DNA of 64,000 nt from Nannocystis pusilla (lineage in GTDB: Bacteria; Myxococcota_A; Polyangia; Nannocystales; Nannocystaceae), in NCBI RefSeq assembly GCF_020073745.1, contig NZ_JAIRAU010000044.1, positions 1 to 64,000 on the forward strand, written 5' to 3'. Below, piece after piece: positions 58,739-64,000 of the stretch. Numbering within the stretch: the first letter of the stretch is position 1; each line of letters opens with the position of its first letter. The notes below the pieces were generated by a model. It did not search any database and was not told the origin of the DNA. It saw only the letters and a program-made list of their open reading frames with translations. A program made the translations under genes and the position numbers.

Positions 58739-59079
58739 GAAGCGGCCTGCGAAATGGCGGCCCGACCATCTCAGCGCTCACCCCGTTTCGCCGGCGTGAG
58801 CCGAATCCTGCCGCGACGAACCGTACGCCGCGGCACCCTTTGCGCGGTCAGGATATCGTGAGCGTCCCCGGTTCCTGACAGAAAAATGCACGCAGCCTCG
58901 TTCGCGTATGAGATGTCGAATCATCACGCTCGAGCCCGCTGGGCGACGGCGACGCGAGCGGCGAGCACCTTTCATCGGCGACATGAGCGGCGGCGGCCCC
59001 GCCGTCGCGGGCTGCGCTCACGAGGCACGGGCGCCATGGCGATCGCGTCGACGAAGCCCGCGAGACTACGATCGGGCCG
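58739..59079. other. Intergenic stretch
   Basis: About 340 bp before the DUF389 gene. Short open frames are Arg-rich and not credible; AT-richer around 58880-58930, which suits promoter DNA. Nothing specific seen. Confidence 0.35.
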
Positions 59080-60819
59080 ATGAGCGACGAACCGAGAGCG
59101 AGGCCGGAGGTCGGCCGCGAGCATCCGTTTCAAGACGCGCTGGCGCGCTGGCTCGGCGTGCCGACGAGGCAGCGCGCGGCGATCGTGCGCGAGATGTACT
59201 CACGCCACCGCTCGGACGCGGTGAGCTACTGGTTGCAGCTGGTGCTGGCGACCGGCATCGCCACGCTCGGGCTGGTGCTCAGCAGCACCGGCGTGGTCAT
59301 CGGCGCCATGCTGATCTCGCCGCTGATGTCGCCGATCGTCGGCCTGGGCATGGGCCTGGCGGCCGGCTCGCCGCTGCTGACCCTGCGCTCGATGTTCCGC
59401 GTGGCCGCGAGCATCGTGTGGGTCGTTCTTCTGGCGGCAGGGCTGACGGTCGGCTTGCCGTTCCACGAGACGACGGCGGAGATCGCGGCCCGCACCTCGC
59501 CCACCGTGCTGGACCTCGCGGTGGCGGCGTTCTGTGCGCTGGCGGCGGGCTTCACGACGGCCCGACAGAGCGCGGACACCACCAGCGCCGCGGCGGGGAC
59601 GGCGATCGGCATCTCGCTGGTGCCTCCGCTGTGCGTCGCCGGCTACGGGCTCGGCGTGAGCCAGTGGAACATCGCCGGCGGCGCGCTGCTGCTGTTCACC
59701 GCCAACTTCTGCGCGATCATCTTCTGCTCGGCGCTGCTGTTCATCGGGCTCGGCTTCAACCACGTGGTGCTCGCAGAGGATGGCGCGTCCGGCGTCGGCG
59801 CGCGGCTGCAGCGTGTCTTCGGCGCGCGCTACGGCGTGATGTGGCGCCTCGTGCTGCCCGCGCTGCTGCTCGCCAGCGTGTACGTCCCGCTGCGCGCGGC
59901 GCTCGGCGAGGTGGCGTGGAAGATCCGCGTGCGTGACGCCGTCACGCGCATCCTCGCCGAGGTCGCCCCGGACGACCGCTCGTTTCGCACCGCGCTCGCC
60001 GTCGAGGCCAACGGCGTGCGCGTGAACCTGGCGCTCATCGGCTCGCCCGAGGAGGCGCACGCGGTCGAGGCGCTGCTGCGGGCGCGCATCGCCGCGGTCG
60101 CGGGGAGCGAGCCCGACGTCGACGTCACCGCGGTGGCCGACGAGCGCTCGCTGCAGAAGATCGCCGCGTCGATCGCCGCACCGCCGGCGACGACGCCCCC
60201 GCCTGCGCCGCAGCCGCGGCCGTCGCTGCTCCGCAAGCCGATCGACGAGGCGCTCGCGGCTCACTGGCCCGAGAGCGCCGGCGTGCTGCAGGGCTGGCAG
60301 GTGGAGTTCGCGGCGGACAGGCCGATCCTCCGTGTCCGCCACCAGGGCCCGCCGCTCGGCGCTGCTGCCGAGGCGCTGCTGGCCGACTTCGTGGGTCTCG
60401 CGCTCGGTGAGTCGATGGCGGTCCGGACCGAACCTGTCCTCACGGGCAGGTGGAGCGCCGAGGCGCTCCCGCCCCGCGAATTCCTCGGTGCGCTGGCCCG
60501 CGGGCTCGCGCTCGGGCGCGATGCGAGCGAGACGCGCGCGTGCGTCGAGCGGCCGACGACGGCCGATGGAGCTCCGGGTGAAGACGAGCCGTCGCGCGCC
60601 GCCGAGGCCGAGCCCGCCCGAACCGCCGAATTGCTGCTGGAGGCGTTCGCCGGCCCCGGCGTCGAGGTGCGCGAAGGGGCGGCGTGGGCCATCGAGCTGG
60701 TCGTCGGCCCCTGTCCGCAGCCGCGCGATGCCCCCGGCGATGGGACCGGTGATGCAGGGGCCGCCGGCACGGCGGATGGTGTTCTGCCGGCCGCCCAGGC
60801 GCACGTCGCGAGCGACTGA
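59080..60819 (+). CDS. DUF389 membrane protein
   Basis: 579 aa from ATG 59080. The first ~270 residues have seven or so membrane helices with DUF389 landmarks: VSYWLQLVLATGIATLGLVL, STGVVIGAMLISPLMSPIVG, GLAAGSPLLTLRS, AGTAIGISLVPPLCVAGYGL and FTANFCAIIFCSALLF. A basic RHITP-like loop precedes a soluble C-terminal ~300 residues, partly Pro/Ala-rich (PPATTPPPAPQPRP), with two alpha/beta segments (VNLALIGSPEEAHAVEALL and ILRVRHQGPPLGAAAEALL). DUF389 proteins are of unknown function, with a suspected transport role. Longer than most members because of the tail. Confidence 0.88.
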   Translation: MSDEPRARPEVGREHPFQDALARWLGVPTRQRAAIVREMYSRHRSDAVSYWLQLVLATGIATLGLVLSSTGVVIGAMLISPLMSPIVGLGMGLAAGSPLLTLRSMFRVAASIVWVVLLAAGLTVGLPFHETTAEIAARTSPTVLDLAVAAFCALAAGFTTARQSADTTSAAAGTAIGISLVPPLCVAGYGLGVSQWNIAGGALLLFTANFCAIIFCSALLFIGLGFNHVVLAEDGASGVGARLQRVFGARYGVMWRLVLPALLLASVYVPLRAALGEVAWKIRVRDAVTRILAEVAPDDRSFRTALAVEANGVRVNLALIGSPEEAHAVEALLRARIAAVAGSEPDVDVTAVADERSLQKIAASIAAPPATTPPPAPQPRPSLLRKPIDEALAAHWPESAGVLQGWQVEFAADRPILRVRHQGPPLGAAAEALLADFVGLALGESMAVRTEPVLTGRWSAEALPPREFLGALARGLALGRDASETRACVERPTTADGAPGEDEPSRAAEAEPARTAELLLEAFAGPGVEVREGAAWAIELVVGPCPQPRDAPGDGTGDAGAAGTADGVLPAAQAHVASD

Positions 60820-61014
60820 GTTGCGCGGCGCGACGCGGCGGTGACCCGCTACCACGAGGTCGCGGCGCGCCGGCGGGTCGAGTCGGTGGCAGGTGTGGCG
60901 CCGCCCGGCGCCGGCCCGCTCGCCGGGGAAGCTCTCTCGGCCGAGAGCGCATGGACCGGGAGCTCGTCGGCGAGGTAGGTTGGTCCGGACGGGCAGACCT
61001 CGGCCGGGAGCGAT

Positions 61015-61698
61015 ATGTACGCAGCCTTGAAATCGGCGGATGGAAGTTTTCGGGCGAACGACGGCGGGACGTGGTTCGTACAAAAGGACGAACGCCCGGC
61101 CTCCGAGATCGAGGAGGATGTCGCGTATTCGACGCTGTTCGCATTGGTTCGTGTGCTGAATCCATTGCGGATGGCGCGGCCGGAGAGTCGCCCCCGGGTC
61201 CAGTACGTGTTCGCCGAGATGCCGCCGGACCCGGTGCGTGAAGCGATCGCTTCGGGGGGCGGGCACCTGATTCATGCGTCCAGAGTCGTCTCTTACGACG
61301 AGCCGTGGCGCGCGCCCGAGGACCTCGCCGACGAATTCCTCTCGCGGCTCGCGCGAACGGTCGCGGCCGAACGCGCGCTGGAATTCTCGCGGGACGGCCT
61401 GGCGCAGCTCGAGCGGGAGCTGGCCCACGCCCGCGGCGGCGACGAGGCCACGTATTGGAGGGCCGTGTTCGGCCTCGGTGCATTCGCCGGTGAGACGCTG
61501 CGAGAGGCCGGTGGAGGGCGGTGGCGCCGGCAGGACCAGGCCGGCGTCGTCCCGTTCGCGTTCGCATGCACGATCCTCTCCGAGCCCGCCGAACTCTACC
61601 TCCTGGCCAAGGCGATGAAGTTCATCGCCAACGGCCCGGAGGACAGCTTGACGGGGTTCGTGGGCATGACGGCGCGTGCGGGCGCCGGGCCGAAATGA
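61015..61698 (+). CDS. Cytoplasmic protein of unknown function
   Basis: 227 aa from ATG 61015 (GGGAG 6 nt upstream). No signal or membrane helix. Landmarks GTWFVQKDERPASEIEEDV, MPPDPVREAIASGGGHLIHA, and a helical C-terminal half with AQLERELAHARGGDEATYW and AELYLLAKAMKFIANGPED. The DUF-like mixed alpha/beta composition gives no function. Convergent with the NuoM-like gene. Confidence 0.7.
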   Translation: MYAALKSADGSFRANDGGTWFVQKDERPASEIEEDVAYSTLFALVRVLNPLRMARPESRPRVQYVFAEMPPDPVREAIASGGGHLIHASRVVSYDEPWRAPEDLADEFLSRLARTVAAERALEFSRDGLAQLERELAHARGGDEATYWRAVFGLGAFAGETLREAGGGRWRRQDQAGVVPFAFACTILSEPAELYLLAKAMKFIANGPEDSLTGFVGMTARAGAGPK

Positions 61699-61882
61699 GC
61701 TGCTGATCCAGGCGCTGCGGTTCGCCGAATCGAGCGGGCGACGGTCGGCGGTGACGGTTCGCCGTGACCCACGCGTCCCACGATCGCACGGGCTTCGGCG
61801 CCCTCGTCGCGACGCTGATGACGCACTGGCTGCAGGCCGCAAAGAGTCCCCGCGCCTCGACGCGCCGCTGAGGAAACCCCGC

Positions 61883-63427
61883 TCAATCGTCGTCGTCGTC
61901 GTCGTCCGGGGCGTCCTCGTGCTCGTCGGCGATGACGGCGGCGGGGTGGTGCTCGGCGGCGGCGGCGGCGGGCTCGAGCTTCTGCAGCGCTTCGACGGCG
62001 CCGGCCCGCACCGCGAGCAGCGGCTGGGGCACGAGGCCGCCGATCAGCAGGGCCGCCATCAACGCCACCGAGGCGCGGTACTCCCAGCCGCGCAGGTCGG
62101 CGAACGAGCGCAGGGCCTTGGCGTGCTGCGAGCCGGGGCCGAGGAAGGTCTGTTTGAAGGCCTTGAACAGGGTCACGCCGTTGATCGCGGTGACGACGAG
62201 GAGGAGCGCGGCGGCCAGCTGGTGCTCGTGGAGGAGGCCCTGGATCGCCAGGTCCTCGGCGACGAAGGAGATCGTGCCGGGGAAGCCGACGGCGCTGGCC
62301 GACAGCAGGAGGAAGCCGGTGGTGAGCCGCGGGGCGCGGCGGACCAGGCCGCCGAGCAGGCGCATGTCGGTGGTGCCGGCGCGCGCCTCGACCTCGAGGG
62401 CGATGAGCATCAGGCCGCAGACCTCGACCACCGACGACATCGCCTGCAGCAGCGCGCCGGACACGCCGGGGGCGTTGAGGGTGGCCAGGCCGGTGAGCAC
62501 GAGACCCATCTGGCTGACCCAGAAGTAGGCGATCACGCGCCGCAGGTCGTACTGGCCGACGGCGAGCAGGGCGCCGTAGAGGGCCGTGACGGCGCCGATC
62601 ATCACGAGCGGGCCCGAGACCTGCTCGCACAGGCGGGGGAACAGCGGCATCACCACGCGCGCCAGGCCGAACGAGCCCAGCGAGGTGAACAGCGCCGGCA
62701 TCGCCGAGTAGCCGGGGGCGCGCCAGCCGGCGGCGGTCAGCCACAGGTGCAGCGGGAAGATGCCCATGCGCAAGAGCGCGGCGAACAGGAACAGCCAGCC
62801 GATCACCGGCGGCAGCGGGGTGCCGGCGCGCGCCAGCGCCAGCAGGTCGAACGGCGCGGCCATCCCGGCGGCGGCGCCGGCCTGGGCCAGGAGCACGAGC
62901 GCGGCGACCAGCGCGAGCGCGGTGGCGGCGATGGCGAGGGTCATGACGAGGTGCAGCGGCCGCGAATTGCTGCGCCGCGTGTCCTGCCACAGCGGCAGCA
63001 TCGAGCCGATCCAGAACAGCGCGAGGGTGGCGGCGTCGAGCGCGAGGAAGCAGCCGAGCAAGGTGCCGAGGACGGCGAGGATCCGCGCGGCCGTGTTGCC
63101 GCGCAGGTCGGAGCGCGGGGTCGACAGCAGCGAGGCGAGCGCGATCGCGGCGGTCATCGGCAGCAGCATGGCGTTGAGGCCGTCGACCGCCATGTGGAAG
63201 CGCAGCGACATGAACAGCGGCGCCTCGAGGTCGTCGCGGACGAAGTGCGAGTCCCAGCCGATCGCCAGGAACACGCCGGACGCGATGAAGAACACGACCC
63301 AGGCGACGCCGATGGCGACGTCGCGCTGGCGCGTCGGCTCGCGGATCAGGAACTGGACCACGAAGGCGCCGACGAGCGGGACGATCCACAGCACCGGGAT
63401 CGCCAGGGCGAGCAGGTCGAAGGTCAT
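61883..63427 (-). CDS. NuoM/MrpD-like proton-translocating membrane protein
   Basis: 514 aa from ATG 63427. About 14 membrane helices. Antiporter-family region: ALLRMGIFPLHLWLTAAGWR (partial match to the LHxWLPxAH motif, with the second His changed), ALYGALLAVGQYDLRRVIAYFWVSQMGL (the DLKR-type Lys/Arg element), TTGFLLLSASAVGFPGTISF. These are Complex I NuoL/M/N relatives that move protons. No other nuo genes are visible, so a stand-alone proton channel paired with the neighbouring NuoL-like protein (as in Dab or related carbon/ion uptake pairs) is possible. The C-terminus is a run of eight Asp. The ATG overlaps the upstream stop by 4 nt. Confidence 0.85.
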   Translation of the reverse strand: MTFDLLALAIPVLWIVPLVGAFVVQFLIREPTRQRDVAIGVAWVVFFIASGVFLAIGWDSHFVRDDLEAPLFMSLRFHMAVDGLNAMLLPMTAAIALASLLSTPRSDLRGNTAARILAVLGTLLGCFLALDAATLALFWIGSMLPLWQDTRRSNSRPLHLVMTLAIAATALALVAALVLLAQAGAAAGMAAPFDLLALARAGTPLPPVIGWLFLFAALLRMGIFPLHLWLTAAGWRAPGYSAMPALFTSLGSFGLARVVMPLFPRLCEQVSGPLVMIGAVTALYGALLAVGQYDLRRVIAYFWVSQMGLVLTGLATLNAPGVSGALLQAMSSVVEVCGLMLIALEVEARAGTTDMRLLGGLVRRAPRLTTGFLLLSASAVGFPGTISFVAEDLAIQGLLHEHQLAAALLLVVTAINGVTLFKAFKQTFLGPGSQHAKALRSFADLRGWEYRASVALMAALLIGGLVPQPLLAVRAGAVEALQKLEPAAAAAEHHPAAVIADEHEDAPDDDDDDD

Positions 63428-64000
63428 ACGCGGGCCTCGGGCGCGCCGGCGTCGGGGCGCAGAGCGGGGGACAGGACCGGCGCGGGGGCGTCGGGGCTGA
63501 GGTCGGGGGCCATCAGCGGCAGCGGGGCGCCGGTGCCGGCCTCCGGCGTGCGGGCGTGGAGGGCCAAAAGGCCGCCCTCGAGGCGGTCGAGCGCGCGCGA
63601 GAGGTTCATGATCGGGCGGGTGAGCCAGCGGTCGAGCGCGGGCTCGACGGCGAAGCGCTCGAGCGCGAGGCGGTAGAGCGCGCGCCGGGGCCCGGGCGCG
63701 ACCTCCTCCCAGCGCGCGGCGGCCTCGTCGGAGTCGGTGCGGCCGAGCGCGGCCTGCTGCCACATCGCGTCCTGCACGGCGGAGAGGGTGCGGAGGAACT
63801 GGTAGTAGCGCAGGGTGGCGTGGGTGATCAGGTGGACGAGCGCGAGCGTGTAGAGGCCGAGGCCGCACTCGACGAACATCAGGCCGACCTGGCTGGCGGT
63901 GGCGTGGGCGACGGCCGACTTGGCGTCGGCGCTGACCTGGCTGCTGAGCGCGGCGATCACCGCGGTGACGAGGCCGACGACCACGAGGACGGCGCGGATG
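63424..64000 (-). CDS. NuoL-like protein, C-terminal part (5' end outside window)
   Basis: 192 codons visible, open to the window edge. The segment SADAKSAVAHATASQVGLMF matches NuoL-type KSxLAYxTxxQ, and GLYTLALVHLITHATLRYYQFL matches the HALxKAxLF helix with His retained. The remainder is Ala/Arg/Pro-rich and soluble. It shares a 4-nt overlap with the NuoM-like gene downstream, so the two form an operon and probably a complex. Confidence 0.8.
   Translation of the reverse strand, partial: IRAVLVVVGLVTAVIAALSSQVSADAKSAVAHATASQVGLMFVECGLGLYTLALVHLITHATLRYYQFLRTLSAVQDAMWQQAALGRTDSDEAAARWEEVAPGPRRALYRLALERFAVEPALDRWLTRPIMNLSRALDRLEGGLLALHARTPEAGTGAPLPLMAPDLSPDAPAPVLSPALRPDAGAPEARV

Overview
The window is about 70% GC and looks like a myxobacterial chromosome, most probably Nannocystaceae (order Nannocystales). 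The grounds are: many lipoproteins whose mature N-termini are long Thr/Ser/Asp-rich linkers, a Myxococcus-type Cys-rich-repeat/NHL lipoprotein, a collagen-like secreted protein, FG-GAP and VWA lipoproteins, a Ser/Thr kinase, and a carotenoid cluster combining crtU, crtC and crtD. This assignment is inference from gene content. No rRNA or tRNA was recognised.

Layout. 1-4.1 kb: a cut-off collagen-like secreted protein translationally coupled to a lipoprotein, a membrane coiled-coil protein, a DEDDh exonuclease and an unknown protein. 4.3-11.9 kb: a Type I restriction-modification operon on the minus strand (hsdM2-hsdM1-hsdS-hsdR, every junction overlapping) with two different methyltransferase subunits. 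12.4-15.9 kb: envelope genes, a VanX-like dipeptidase and a CrtI/CrtISO-type oxidoreductase. 16.2-20.1 kb: a three-gene cassette ending in a KGGVGRS P-loop ATPase fused to seven nearly identical TPR units. 20.3-21.4 kb: a VWA lipoprotein. 21.9-28.3 kb: carotenoid genes crtU, a UbiE-type methyltransferase and crtE on the minus strand, with crtD and crtC divergent. 28.9-32.6 kb: lipoproteins and a membrane phosphodiesterase. 32.8-36.4 kb: a Type III CBASS locus (CD-NTase, HORMA, TRIP13) divergent from a SAVED protein that ends in a death-like EAD1 module instead of a recognisable killing domain. 36.7-48.7 kb: a HupE-like protein, an intact IS1380-family element with CTAG flanks, a small Cys-rich ORF, hydrolase, NHL lipoprotein, PHP phosphoesterase, kinase, an orphan ScoB and an IgGFc-binding remnant. 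48.8-51.1 kb: HdeD, then a winged-helix-Fic gene bracketed by 20-bp iterons. 51.3-64 kb: a porin, an e(P4)-like phosphatase, a serine-protease homologue with no catalytic triad fused to FG-GAP repeats, a DUF389 protein, and a NuoM/NuoL-like pair running off the right edge.

Two signals stand out. The first is the CBASS locus with a SAVED-EAD1 protein, whose architecture predicts an adaptor that recruits an effector encoded elsewhere. The second is a dispersed 14-bp-period repeat family built on CATGTCCnnnnGGACATG (or CCTGTCCnnnnGGACAGG) hairpins. It occurs more than 25 times between 2.3 and 55 kb, between genes, over start codons and inside reading frames, with exact 14-bp phasing in arrays of up to five units.
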